Shown here: positions 16,660 through 25,309 of the stretch, piece after piece
How the letters are laid out: every line of letters begins with the position of its first letter
Numbering within the stretch: position 1 is the stretch's first letter
Program-made: the position numbers and the translations under genes
The notes under the pieces: generated by a model
Database searches by the model: none
What the model saw: only the letters and a program-made list of their open reading frames with translations
What the model was told of the DNA's origin: nothing
Origin: Thalassobius sp049116315
Lineage (GTDB): Bacteria; Pseudomonadota; Alphaproteobacteria; Rhodobacterales; Rhodobacteraceae
Length of the DNA stretch: 64,000 nt
Assembly (NCBI GenBank): GCA_049116315.1
Contig: JAGDZD010000007.1
Coordinates: 248,001 to 312,000, forward strand
Direction of reading: 5' to 3'

Positions 16660-17949
16660 ATGGCTTTAGATATCGACGCGGGCATCGCCCCTTACAACGC
16701 ACCGCAAAAAGACCTGTATGAAATTGGTGAAATGCCCCCGTTGGGACATGTTCCATCGCAGATGTACGCTTGGGCAATTCGGCGCGAACGGCATGGTGAG
16801 CCGGACAAGTCTTTCGCATTGGAAGTGGTCGACACGCCCAAGCTGGACAGTCACGAAGTTTTGGTGCTCGTGATGGCTGCGGGCGTTAATTATAACGGTA
16901 TCTGGGCTGGATTGGGCGTTCCGATTTCACCGTTTGATGGTCACAAAGCCGATTACCATGTTGCGGGATCTGACGCCTCTGGCATCGTTTGGGCGGTGGG
17001 CGACAAGGTGCGCACATGGAAAGTGGGCGACGAGGTTGTTATTCATTGCAACCAAGATGACGGTGACGACGAAGAGTGCAACGGTGGCGATCCAATGTAT
17101 TCGCCAACCCAGCGGATCTGGGGTTATGAAACGCCGGATGGGTCATTTGCACAGTTCACACGTGTGCAAGCGCAGCAATTGCTGCGCCGCCCCAAGCACC
17201 TGACCTGGGAAGAGAGCGCGTGTTACACGCTGACTTTGGCCACGGCTTACCGGATGTTGTTTGGTCATCACCCCCACGAGTTGAAGCCCGGCCAGAATGT
17301 ATTGATCTGGGGCGCTTCTGGGGGCTTGGGGTCTTTTGCGATCCAATTGGCCAATGCGGCAGGCGCCAATGCCATCGGTGTGATTTCGGACGAAGACAAG
17401 CGCGAGTTCGTGATGGGCTTGGGCGCCAAAGGTGTCATCAACCGCAAAGATTTTGACTGTTGGGGACAGCTGCCAACCGTAAACACGCCGGAATATGACA
17501 AATGGTTCAAAGAGGCGCGCAAATTCGGCAAGGCCATCTGGGAGTTCACGGGCAAGGGCAACAACGTTGATATCGTGTTCGAACATCCCGGCGAGGCGAC
17601 TTTCCCGGTTTCGAGCTTTGTGTGCAAAAAGGGTGGCATGGTTGTGATTTGCGCTGGCACCAGCGGTTTCAACTGTACCTTTGACGTGCGCTATATCTGG
17701 ATGCATCAAAAACGTTTGCAGGGGTCACATTTTGCGCACCTCAAGCAGGCCTCATCCGCAAACAAGCTGATGATTGAGCGTCGGATCGATCCTTGCATGT
17801 CTGAGGTGCTGTCATGGGATGAAATCCCTGAGGCGCATATGAAAATGCTGCGCAACCAGCACAAGCCGGGCAATATGTCCGTGTTGGTTCAATCCCCCAA
17901 GCCGGGATTGCGCACGCTCGAAGACGTGTTGCACGCAAAACCAAGCTAA
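16660..17949 (+). CDS. ccr: Crotonyl-CoA carboxylase/reductase
   Basis: 429 residues, the expected length. The ATG at 16660 follows GAGGAGG and starts MALDIDAGIAPYNAPQKDLYEIGEMP, like known Ccr proteins. It is a medium-chain dehydrogenase/reductase: catalytic-domain segment VMAAGVNYNGIWAGLG, nucleotide-binding region VLIWGASGGLGSFAIQLA, and GSHFAHLKQA near the C-terminus. It reductively carboxylates crotonyl-CoA to (2S)-ethylmalonyl-CoA with NADPH and CO2, the committed step of the ethylmalonyl-CoA pathway. A terminator follows. Confidence 0.95.
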   Translation: MALDIDAGIAPYNAPQKDLYEIGEMPPLGHVPSQMYAWAIRRERHGEPDKSFALEVVDTPKLDSHEVLVLVMAAGVNYNGIWAGLGVPISPFDGHKADYHVAGSDASGIVWAVGDKVRTWKVGDEVVIHCNQDDGDDEECNGGDPMYSPTQRIWGYETPDGSFAQFTRVQAQQLLRRPKHLTWEESACYTLTLATAYRMLFGHHPHELKPGQNVLIWGASGGLGSFAIQLANAAGANAIGVISDEDKREFVMGLGAKGVINRKDFDCWGQLPTVNTPEYDKWFKEARKFGKAIWEFTGKGNNVDIVFEHPGEATFPVSSFVCKKGGMVVICAGTSGFNCTFDVRYIWMHQKRLQGSHFAHLKQASSANKLMIERRIDPCMSEVLSWDEIPEAHMKMLRNQHKPGNMSVLVQSPKPGLRTLEDVLHAKPS

Positions 17950-17973
17950 GCGGCTTACACGCGCCAAGGTATA

Positions 17974-18014
17974 AACCCGCAGTTGTCTCAGGGCCGCTGC
18001 GGGTTTTGTGTTTT
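17974..18014 (+). terminator. Intrinsic terminator after ccr
   Basis: AACCCGCAG (17974-17982) pairs perfectly with CTGCGGGTT (17997-18005) across a 14-base loop, followed by a T-rich tail. It lies 25 bp after the ccr stop and separates ccr from the quorum-sensing genes. Confidence 0.85.
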
Positions 18015-18136
18015 CAAAAGGGGCGGTGTAACGGGATCAAGACCTTAGAAATCCACCCCTCCCTGTTTCTGGGGAGTTGAATAGAGCGAGTTTTTGCGAT
18101 CTTTGATGCCTGCTATGGTTGTTTTTCTGTGAGATC

Positions 18137-18146
18137 ACTCTAGAGT
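18137..18146. promoter_or_regulatory. Short palindrome before the luxR leader ORF
   Basis: ACTCTAGAGT is a perfect 10-bp palindrome 13 bp before the ATG at 18160. It could be an operator for the quorum-sensing genes, but it is short and partly overlaps the expected leader. Confidence 0.3.
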
Positions 18147-18159
18147 TTGTGAGGATACT

Positions 18160-18369
18160 ATGGCTAATGAATGGATCTTGGACGTCTTATCGGACCTAAA
18201 AACATTCGCGCATAAGAACGGGTACCACGAGCTTCGGGCTCAATTGGATATCGCGCGACGCACGGCCCAGGCCGAGATCCCGCACTCGCATGAAGGAACG
18301 GCTGTTGCGCTACACGCCGATGACGCCCAGAGTCGAACAGATCTTGGAAGAGTTGGAGGCCGCCTCTGA
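18160..18369 (+). CDS. Small conserved-looking protein preceding luxR
   Basis: 69 codons with a good site, GAGGATACT, before the ATG. The N-terminal part (MANEWILDVLSDLKTFAHKNG, then HELRAQLDIARRTAQAEI) looks like a real short helical protein; I recall similar about 60-residue proteins before luxR in roseobacters. The last 27 codons overlap the luxR start region by 80 bp in another frame, so translational coupling with luxR is possible. Function unknown. Confidence 0.6.
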   Translation: MANEWILDVLSDLKTFAHKNGYHELRAQLDIARRTAQAEIPHSHEGTAVALHADDAQSRTDLGRVGGRL

Positions 18370-19033
18370 ACTTGACCATCTGCAAACGGCATTAGAGCAT
18401 CTTAGGGATCACTACGGAGTGGACCATGCGGTCTATCATTGGGTGTCTTCGTCGGGGCAACAGTACGGTTTTGGCACCTATGAGCGCGCTTGGGCGGATC
18501 GCTATGAGCAAAAAGGATACTTAAGGGTTGATCCGGTGATCCAAGGGTGCCTGCAGCGGTTTCATCCTGTTGATTGGAAAACACTGGATTGGAGCGGCAA
18601 AGCAGCGCGGTCCTTCTTGGCCGAAGCACTGGCGCACGGTGTTGGAAATCAGGGATTTTCTGTGCCTATTCGTGGCCCTAACGGTCAATTTGCCCTGTTT
18701 ACGGTCAGTCACAACTGTGACGATGACAGCTGGGCCCGCTTTACCGAAGTGAATCGTCGCAGCCTGATTTTGGTGGCACATTACTGCAATCAAAAAGCGC
18801 TTGAGTTTGAGCCAGACCGCAGCCCGCAGGCCGGTCAGCCCCTGTCACCGCGAGAGGTGGACGCGATCACATTGTTGGCGCTTGGCCATTCCAGAGCACA
18901 GGTGGCCGACGCGTTGTCCATCTCAGAGCATACGCTTCGCGTTTATATCGAAAGCGCTCGATATAAGTTGGGTGCCACAAATACGCTGCATGCGGTGGCA
19001 CGCGCGCTCAGCCGGGGTTTGATTGTACTCTAG
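18290..19033 (+). CDS. LuxR-family quorum-sensing regulator
   Basis: 247 residues. The autoinducer-binding domain keeps the expected ligand residues: Trp68, Tyr72, Asp81-Pro82 and Trp96. The C-terminal helix-turn-helix (about 186-240) reads LSPREVDAITLLALGHSRAQVADALSISEHTLRVYIESARYKLGATN, the form usual in Rhodobacteraceae. It should bind an acyl-homoserine lactone made by the LuxI next to it and control transcription. ATG 18290 is used; Met11 (18320) is an alternative. The gene overlaps the small upstream ORF. Confidence 0.92.
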   Translation: MKERLLRYTPMTPRVEQILEELEAASELDHLQTALEHLRDHYGVDHAVYHWVSSSGQQYGFGTYERAWADRYEQKGYLRVDPVIQGCLQRFHPVDWKTLDWSGKAARSFLAEALAHGVGNQGFSVPIRGPNGQFALFTVSHNCDDDSWARFTEVNRRSLILVAHYCNQKALEFEPDRSPQAGQPLSPREVDAITLLALGHSRAQVADALSISEHTLRVYIESARYKLGATNTLHAVARALSRGLIVL

Positions 19034-19099
19034 TCGTTAATGACCTCTTTGGGGGACGCACGTTCAAATCGGCAATTGTTTACATCCCTTTCCTAGCGT

Positions 19100-19117
19100 C
19101 CTTTGAGCAATCAAAGG
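19100..19117 (+). promoter_or_regulatory. Palindrome in the luxI leader, overlapping the ribosome binding site
   Basis: CCTTTGA-GCAA-TCAAAGG is a perfect 7-bp inverted repeat with a four-base centre. It ends 8 bp before the luxI ATG, and its right arm contains part of the AAAGGGG Shine-Dalgarno. As RNA it would hide the ribosome binding site; as DNA its 18-bp dyad is close in size to lux boxes. Either would tune LuxI synthesis. Confidence 0.55.
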
Positions 19118-19125
19118 GGCGGGCA

Positions 19126-19764
19126 ATGCTCAAGTATCTCTATGCTGACCAACTGCATCATTATCCCTATCTACGTGACACGATGTTTCAGGACCGGGCG
19201 TTCCAATTCAAAACGCGGTTAGGCTGGGACGTGTGTGTTGACCAGCATGGGCGCGAACGCGACTGCTATGATGATGTGAACCCTCTCTACGTCATTTGGC
19301 AAGATTGGGAGGGCCGCCACGGCGGTTCGATGCGGTTTTTACCCACAACGGGGCGCTGCATGGTGAATGAACACTTTGCAACTTTGATCGAAGGTGGGCG
19401 CATTTCAGCGCCGACAATCTGGGAATGTACGCGGTTCTGTCTGTCTCAAGCGCCAAGGCCGTCGGTTGCAGCCGCGTTGATGCTGGGAGGGGCGGAAGTT
19501 ATGGAACAGTTTGGGCTGCGCCAATTGGTAGGGGTTTTCGATGCGCGTATGCAGCGGATCTATGCCCGCGTCGGTGCCCGTCCAAAGGTACTGGGCAGCG
19601 CGGGCAGCGGGCGCAGTCAGATCAATCTGGGTCTTTGGGAGTTTCAACCGGACGTCAAAGCAGCGATTGCCATCCAAGCAAAGCTCAGCGCTGCGCAATC
19701 CAAGATGTGGGCCACACGTGCATTTGCACAAATGTCGCCAAGCGAGCACCAGATGACCGGCTGA
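19126..19764 (+). CDS. luxI: Acyl-homoserine-lactone synthase
   Basis: 212 residues. The invariant LuxI residues are in place: Arg24, Phe28, Trp34, Asp46, Asp49, Arg70, Phe84, Glu100 and Arg103. The enzyme couples S-adenosylmethionine with an acyl-ACP to make the signal. Chain length is not predictable by eye. It lies 92 bp downstream of luxR on the same strand, with a palindrome over its leader. The assignment as an AHL synthase is firm; the specific name (luxI) is generic. Confidence 0.93.
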   Translation: MLKYLYADQLHHYPYLRDTMFQDRAFQFKTRLGWDVCVDQHGRERDCYDDVNPLYVIWQDWEGRHGGSMRFLPTTGRCMVNEHFATLIEGGRISAPTIWECTRFCLSQAPRPSVAAALMLGGAEVMEQFGLRQLVGVFDARMQRIYARVGARPKVLGSAGSGRSQINLGLWEFQPDVKAAIAIQAKLSAAQSKMWATRAFAQMSPSEHQMTG

Positions 19765-19803
19765 GCACTGGCTCTTCCTGTGGCCCCGATATAGTGTCGC
19801 GCC

Positions 19804-21357
19804 ATGACTGTCCCCGCCTTAAAACTATCCGACGATCAGGCTGATGCCTTTGACAAAATCTCTGACGTGCTGCGCGCGGCGGGGGTCAATCTTGATGACA
19901 GTCTCTTGATGCCGCCTCAGGATGGGAAATCGCGTGTTTTGGCGATCACCGGCAAAGCAGGCTCGGGGAAGACACTGCTTCTGGCAGAGCTGTACAAAGC
20001 GCTTGAAGGCGCGGGCGTAGATGTCATTTCGGGAGACTATGAGGGTCGAAAAGGCAAAGATCGCAGAACCTTGGCCATCTTGGCCCCAACCAACAAAGCG
20101 GCCAGCGTGCTGCGCAACCGCGGGGTGCCAGCAACCACGATCCACCGCATTCTGTACACGCCAGTTTATGATCCCGAATACGAAAAAATCGCCGAATGGC
20201 TGGCCAACAACGGTGAAAAACCCGAAATCGAGGACCTTACCGAAGAGGCTTTGACACGGGCGTTTGAATTCTATCAATCCAACAAATCGATCCCCGGCGC
20301 ACTGGCAGCGGCTGGGTTGCGCGGGTCTGACTTTATCACCGGATGGAAACGCCGCGAAAACGGGTTGGATATTGGGTTCATCGATGAATCCTCGATGCTG
20401 GATGAGCGGCAGTTTGAGGACCTGAAAGAGATTTTCCCAACGCTGTTTCTGTTTGGAGACCCCGCTCAGCTGGCGCCAGTTGGCCAGTCGGGCAAGATGG
20501 TGTTTGAAACCCTGCCAAAACAAACGGTTCTGTCGCTAAGTCGTGTGCATCGCCAAGACGCAGATAATCCGATTTTGGATCTCGCGCATGCTCTGGCGGA
20601 CCCAGAATTGGGGTTCGAGGATTTTGAACGCATGATCGAGCAGGCGGCGCAAAAGGATGACCGTGTCACCTGGGCGCAGCGGGTCGAAGTTGATCTGATG
20701 GCGCGCTCGCCAGTTTTGGTTTGGCGCAATGCAACGCGGATCCGGTTGATCAATGCATTTCGCAATGTCTATGACGCCCCCTCTGATCAGCTGCTTTCGG
20801 GGGAGCCGCTGATTTGTGACGGCATTGAATTGCCGCTGAAACATCGCAAAAAACGTCTCGATCTTGAGGCGCGTGGCCTGATCAAAGGCGCGCAGGTCGT
20901 GTTTTTGGGCAAGGGACGCAAGCCCGGGTTTTCGCGATTGCATGTGATGGGCGCAGAGGACCCGCAGGTTTCAGCAGCCTCGATCGTTAAGATCGAAATG
21001 CCAGACGAAGAAGAACCGTTTATTCCCTTTGCAGCGCGTATGGGCGCGGTGTTTTTGCACGGTGCCGCAGTGACCATCCACAAGGCGCAGGGATCGCAAT
21101 GGAAAGACGTTCAGGTCTTTGCCCCCGATCTTTACGCGGCTGCGCGGATGGGACGTGTTGAAGCGGGTCAACCCTTGTGGAAGCGGCTGGCCTATGTGGC
21201 GATCACACGCGCCGAAGAGCGGCTCCACTGGGTTGTGCGCGCCCGGCTGTCTAAACCAAGTTCAGAGCTGCGGGTTGATGATCTGCGGGCTGCGGCTGCG
21301 CCATTGGCGTTGAAATTGGAAACAGAACCCGAAGCGGAAGAAGACGCCTCTGATTGA
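19804..21357 (+). CDS. RecD-like superfamily 1 DNA helicase
   Basis: 517 residues. Walker A is GKAGSGKT (50-57), Walker B-like FIDESSML, then FGDPAQLAPVG (motif III), HKAQGSQW and VAITRAEERL (motifs V/VI), as in RecD2/TrwC-type helicases. There is no relaxase domain, so it is not a conjugation protein. The start is ATG 19804, 39 bp after luxI, without an obvious strong ribosome site. It probably acts in DNA repair or recombination; the exact job is unknown. Confidence 0.85.
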   Translation: MTVPALKLSDDQADAFDKISDVLRAAGVNLDDSLLMPPQDGKSRVLAITGKAGSGKTLLLAELYKALEGAGVDVISGDYEGRKGKDRRTLAILAPTNKAASVLRNRGVPATTIHRILYTPVYDPEYEKIAEWLANNGEKPEIEDLTEEALTRAFEFYQSNKSIPGALAAAGLRGSDFITGWKRRENGLDIGFIDESSMLDERQFEDLKEIFPTLFLFGDPAQLAPVGQSGKMVFETLPKQTVLSLSRVHRQDADNPILDLAHALADPELGFEDFERMIEQAAQKDDRVTWAQRVEVDLMARSPVLVWRNATRIRLINAFRNVYDAPSDQLLSGEPLICDGIELPLKHRKKRLDLEARGLIKGAQVVFLGKGRKPGFSRLHVMGAEDPQVSAASIVKIEMPDEEEPFIPFAARMGAVFLHGAAVTIHKAQGSQWKDVQVFAPDLYAAARMGRVEAGQPLWKRLAYVAITRAEERLHWVVRARLSKPSSELRVDDLRAAAAPLALKLETEPEAEEDASD

Positions 21358-21433
21358 GGCATGTGTTTTGCGCACCATTGGGCTGACGTGCATCGGCACC
21401 CCGCTGGGGCGCCTAGGGCGCAGATCACGGCGT

Positions 21434-22198
21434 TTAGCGGTCGCGCACCAACCTAAAGAGCGCAGAAGCGCCCCAGCCAGCAAAGACGGCCATCAGAATG
21501 GAGAGGATGCCATAGATGGGGGCCTGCTCTTGCGCGAGTTTGTACAAAAAGCGCTCAAGGCCAACTTTGCGCACATCAATGCTGGTTTCAAAGCGTGACA
21601 CCACCTTGCCGTCACGGGTCAAAAAGATCCGCGCGCGATAATCGCCTTCGGTCAAGTTTGATGGCAGGGCGATTGAGGTGCGAAACAGGGTTTGTTGGTC
21701 AACCTCAACAGCATTTTCCAGCAACAGATAGCTGCCATTGTTTTCCTGAATGCGGATCACAGCATCGGTAAAGGCCTGAACATCCTTGATTTCAGCCGGG
21801 GCCCCAACATTGCGGATGGCCCGTTCAACGGTAATCTTGTGCCGTTGGTTTTCGATGCTTTTGAGAACCTGCGTTAGCGGGCCACTGGTCGCAACGGCAT
21901 AAAAGGATGGGGCGCGATCCACTTCGAGTTCGGTTGCATTGATCCAGATCCCATACCGGCGTTCTTTGAGGCGAACTTTGACAGGGCCAGAGGGGCCTTC
22001 GATCGCAACGATAACTTCCAGATTGCCCTCGGGGATGGTTGTTTCTCGTTTGACGGCGCCAAAAAGAAAGATGTCAGAACCGTCAAACCGGGCAGTGATC
22101 GCAACGCGGTTTTGTGACAGGCCCAGCACGATTTCTTCTTCGTCGGCCATGGAAAACGTGGGCAACAGCGCCAGTATCAGAACCAAAATCAGCCGCAT
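21434..22198 (-). CDS. TIGR02186-type membrane-anchored protein
   Basis: 254 residues: signal-like N-terminus (LILVLILALLPTFSMA), a periplasmic region, and one transmembrane helix near the C-terminus (IYGILSILMAVFAGWGASALFRLV) with a short basic tail. This layout and the coupling to a TauE/SafE permease match the alphaproteobacterial TIGR02186 family as I recall it. Its start overlaps the permease stop by one base, so the two should be translated together. Suggested role: accessory subunit of the permease. Confidence 0.75.
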   Translation of the reverse strand: MRLILVLILALLPTFSMADEEEIVLGLSQNRVAITARFDGSDIFLFGAVKRETTIPEGNLEVIVAIEGPSGPVKVRLKERRYGIWINATELEVDRAPSFYAVATSGPLTQVLKSIENQRHKITVERAIRNVGAPAEIKDVQAFTDAVIRIQENNGSYLLLENAVEVDQQTLFRTSIALPSNLTEGDYRARIFLTRDGKVVSRFETSIDVRKVGLERFLYKLAQEQAPIYGILSILMAVFAGWGASALFRLVRDR

Positions 22199-23124
22199 TA
22201 TTCATTGCCCCCAATAGGAACAATCGAAAACAGTTCGGAAGGTTCGAGTAGCAGTTCCAGCGCAATTTTGCCGCAGACCGACAACACAAGAATGGCCAGC
22301 AACACCCGAAGCATTTCTGCCTTAAGCCGCATGCCAATCCCGGTGCCAAACTGCGCACCAAAGACGCCCCCCACCAGTAGGAACAACGCCAAAGGCAGGT
22401 CAACGGTGTGGTTGGTGATGGCGTGCAAAAGCGTGGTAAAGCCGGCAACAAATATGATCTGAAACAGAGATGTTCCCACAACCACTTTGGTGGGCATACC
22501 CAAAATATAGATCATGGCCGGGACCATGATAAAGCCCCCTCCCACACCCATAATGGCCGCCAATAGCCCAACAGAGCCGCCCACCAACAGGGGCGGAATA
22601 GCCGAGATATAGAGACCTGACACGCGGAAGCGCATCTTAAAGGGCAGGGCGTGCACCCAGTTGCGTTGCTTGCGCTTTTTGGGCAAGACGCCACCTGCGC
22701 GGCGCGCCCGTTGGATGGCGCGGATGCTTTCTACAAACATCAACCCGCCGATCACTCCAAGAAAGACGACATAGCAAAGCCGCACCAGCAAATCGACTTG
22801 GCCCAGAGCCTTGAGGTAGTTGAAGACAACAATGCCAACGCCCGAGCCGATCAGCCCGCCGACCAACAGGACCATGCCCATTTTCAGATCAACGGTTTTG
22901 CGCTTGAGATGCGCCAAAAGACCAGAGACAGACGAGGCCACAATCTGATTGGCTGAGGTCGCCACCGCAACGGCCGGTGGGATGCCAATGAAGAACAACA
23001 GGGGCGTGATGAGAAAGCCTCCGCCAACGCCAAAGATGCCCGACAGAAGGCCCACGACACCACCCAATCCAAGCAGGAGGAAGGCGTTAACCGAAATCTC
23101 GGCTATGGGCAGATAGATGTGCAT
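22198..23124 (-). CDS. TauE/SafE-family sulfite/anion exporter
   Basis: 308 residues with seven to eight predicted membrane helices. The duplicated family motif is visible: GLLSGIFGVGGGFLITPLLFFIGIPPAVAVATS in the first half and GLLAAIMGVGGGFIMVPAMIYILGMPTKVVVGTS in the second. The family exports small sulfur-containing anions such as sulfite or sulfoacetate; the substrate here is not determined. Coupled by a one-base overlap to the TIGR02186 gene. No taurine or thiosulfate genes are next to it. Confidence 0.88.
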   Translation of the reverse strand: MHIYLPIAEISVNAFLLLGLGGVVGLLSGIFGVGGGFLITPLLFFIGIPPAVAVATSANQIVASSVSGLLAHLKRKTVDLKMGMVLLVGGLIGSGVGIVVFNYLKALGQVDLLVRLCYVVFLGVIGGLMFVESIRAIQRARRAGGVLPKKRKQRNWVHALPFKMRFRVSGLYISAIPPLLVGGSVGLLAAIMGVGGGFIMVPAMIYILGMPTKVVVGTSLFQIIFVAGFTTLLHAITNHTVDLPLALFLLVGGVFGAQFGTGIGMRLKAEMLRVLLAILVLSVCGKIALELLLEPSELFSIVPIGGNE

Positions 23125-23173
23125 GCACTGTTCCTAACTTGTTGCAGTGCAGCAATGCAAGCTTGGTGCCGGA

Positions 23174-23222
23174 TCGAAAAAAGAAAATCGCTCAGAATGC
23201 TGATTTGCACGCTGAGCGATTT
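23174..23222 (-). terminator. Terminator of the nucleoside ABC operon
   Basis: Read on the minus strand, AAATCGCTCAG (23222-23212) pairs with CTGAGCGATTT (23195-23185) around a 16-base loop and is followed by a T-rich run (A-rich 23174-23184 on the plus strand). It stands 26 bp after the stop of the last permease gene. Confidence 0.85.
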
Positions 23223-23247
23223 GGTTTTGTTTCAGATAGTGGAACGC

Positions 23248-24213
23248 TTACCGTTCTTTGACGTAGGGTTCCCCCCCTGCACGTGGCGGCACCGCTTTGC
23301 CAACAACGCCGGCCAAGATCACCACTGTAAGGATATAGGGCAGGGCATCCATCAACTGGACCGGAATGGCAACTTCGCCGATCTGAATGTTCTGGAAGCG
23401 CAATGCCACAGCCTGCAGCAAGCCAAACAGCAATGTTGCAAACAGCGCATACCACGGGCGCCACTTGGCAAAGATCAGCGCCGCTAGAGCGATAAAGCCA
23501 CGTCCCGCGGTCATTTCTTTGACAAAGCCTGCCTGCAATGCAGTTGCCAGATAGGCCCCAGCAATACCGCAAAGCACGCCACAGATCAGAACAGCCGAAA
23601 AGCGCAGACCGACCACGGAAACACCGGCGGTGTCAACGGCTGCGGGGTTTTCCCCAACGGCGCGCAGGCGCAGACCAAACCGGGTGCGATACAGCACCCA
23701 CCAAGTCGCCGGTACACACGCAAAGGCCAGGTAAACCAAGATGGTGTGGCCAGAAATCAGGTCATGATACAGCGGACCCAAAAGCGGTACACCTTGCAAA
23801 GCCTCGGCAAAGGGCAGGGTCAAAGGTTCAAACCGGGCGCCGCCAACCAGAGATGGGGTGCGTCCGCCTTGGCTGAACCAGCTTTGCGCCACAAGCACGG
23901 TCATGCCTGCCGCAATGAAGTTGATCGCCACACCAGAAATCAGCTGGTTGCCGCGGAAGGTGATCGAAGCCACGCCGTGCAACAAAGCCAAGGCCATCGA
24001 GCTGGCAATCCCAGCCAAGAGGCCAAGCCATACCGAGCCGGTGACATAGGCGACAGCTGCGGAAAAGAAGGCTGCGATGAGCATTTTGCCTTCGAGACCG
24101 ATGTCGAAGATACCGGCTCGTTCACTGAACAGGCCCGCCAAACAGGCCAACAACAAAGGAATGGCCAAGCGAATTGAGCTGTCCAGCACTTGGAGAAGTG
24201 TCAAATAATCCAT
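23248..24213 (-). CDS. ABC transporter permease, nucleoside/BMP type
   Basis: 321 residues from the ATG at 24213 (MDYLTLLQVLDSSIRLAIPLLLACLAGLFSERAGIFDIGLEGKML). The ERAGIFDIGLEG segment is the hallmark of the second permease in BMP-type importers for purine nucleosides. About nine hydrophobic helices are visible. The gene starts 4 bp after the first permease gene ends, so it is the last cistron of the operon and is followed by a terminator. Confidence 0.9.
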   Translation of the reverse strand: MDYLTLLQVLDSSIRLAIPLLLACLAGLFSERAGIFDIGLEGKMLIAAFFSAAVAYVTGSVWLGLLAGIASSMALALLHGVASITFRGNQLISGVAINFIAAGMTVLVAQSWFSQGGRTPSLVGGARFEPLTLPFAEALQGVPLLGPLYHDLISGHTILVYLAFACVPATWWVLYRTRFGLRLRAVGENPAAVDTAGVSVVGLRFSAVLICGVLCGIAGAYLATALQAGFVKEMTAGRGFIALAALIFAKWRPWYALFATLLFGLLQAVALRFQNIQIGEVAIPVQLMDALPYILTVVILAGVVGKAVPPRAGGEPYVKER

Positions 24214-24217
24214 CGAA

Positions 24218-25309
24218 TTACGCCCCCTTTCGCATGGCAAGGAACAGGCGTTCCAGTGGCATACGCACCATATTGTCCAATGCGCCAGTAAACAGGATCA
24301 CCAGACCTTGGATCACCACAATCAGTTCACGCGGGATATTGGCCCAAAGCGCCAGTTCTGCGCCACCTTGGTACAAGAACCCAAACAACAGCGCCGCAAG
24401 AAACACACCAAAGGGATGGTTGCGTCCCATCAGGGACACCGCGATGCCGATAAAGCCAGCGCCTTCGACAGCGCTCAGAACAAGGCGTTCTGCCTCGCCC
24501 ATCACGTTGTTGATGGCCATCATCCCTGACAGACCACCTGAGATAAGCATCGCCAACATGGTGATCTTAAGTGGTGAAATCCCGGCATAGCGTGCACCGC
24601 TTTCGGATTTGCCAAACGAGCGGATTTCATAGCCCAAACGGGTCCGCCAGATCAGCGCCCAGACGCCAAAACAGGCCGCAACGGCGATCAAAAGACTGAT
24701 GTTGGCGGGGGCATTCTTAGAGAATTCGATGCCCACCACGGCCAGAATGTCATGCAGACTTGGCAAGTGGGTTGCTGCAGGGAAGCTGGCGGTGGCCGGA
24801 TCCATCGCGCCTTGCGGGCGCAACACGTTCACCAACACATAGTTCAGCAAGGCAAAAGCGATGAAGTTGAACATGATCGTTGTGATCACGATGTGGCTGC
24901 CGCGTTTGGCTTGCAGATAAGCGGGAATGGCGGCCCAAGCTGCCCCAAACACCGCCGAAGCCATCGCGGCCCCCAAGATGGCCAAAGACCAATGAGGCCA
25001 TGGCACAAACAAACACATAAGCGCGACGCCAAGACCGCCCAATGTGGCCTGACCTTCGCCGCCGATGTTGAACAGGCTGGCGTGGAATGCGACCGAAACC
25101 GCAAGGCCAGTGAACATAAAGTTTGTGGCGTAATAGAGCGTATAGCCCCAGCCATAGGAGGACCCCAACGCGCCAGTGACCATCAGGTTCAGCGCTTCTA
25201 GGGGGTCTTTCCCAATTCCCAAGATAACCAGCGCCGAAATGATGGCAGCCAGCAAAAGAGAAATCAGTGGAATCAGGACCACATCGGCCCACTTTGGCAT
25301 CACATCCAT
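24218..25309 (-). CDS. ABC transporter permease, nucleoside/BMP type
   Basis: 363 residues with eight to ten helices. It has the family features FHASLFNIGGEGQATLGG in the first half and GSHIVITTIMFNFIAFALL. It pairs with the downstream permease to form the membrane channel of the importer. Its start overlaps the ATPase stop by one base (25309), a sign of coupled translation. Confidence 0.9.
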   Translation of the reverse strand: MDVMPKWADVVLIPLISLLLAAIISALVILGIGKDPLEALNLMVTGALGSSYGWGYTLYYATNFMFTGLAVSVAFHASLFNIGGEGQATLGGLGVALMCLFVPWPHWSLAILGAAMASAVFGAAWAAIPAYLQAKRGSHIVITTIMFNFIAFALLNYVLVNVLRPQGAMDPATASFPAATHLPSLHDILAVVGIEFSKNAPANISLLIAVAACFGVWALIWRTRLGYEIRSFGKSESGARYAGISPLKITMLAMLISGGLSGMMAINNVMGEAERLVLSAVEGAGFIGIAVSLMGRNHPFGVFLAALLFGFLYQGGAELALWANIPRELIVVIQGLVILFTGALDNMVRMPLERLFLAMRKGA

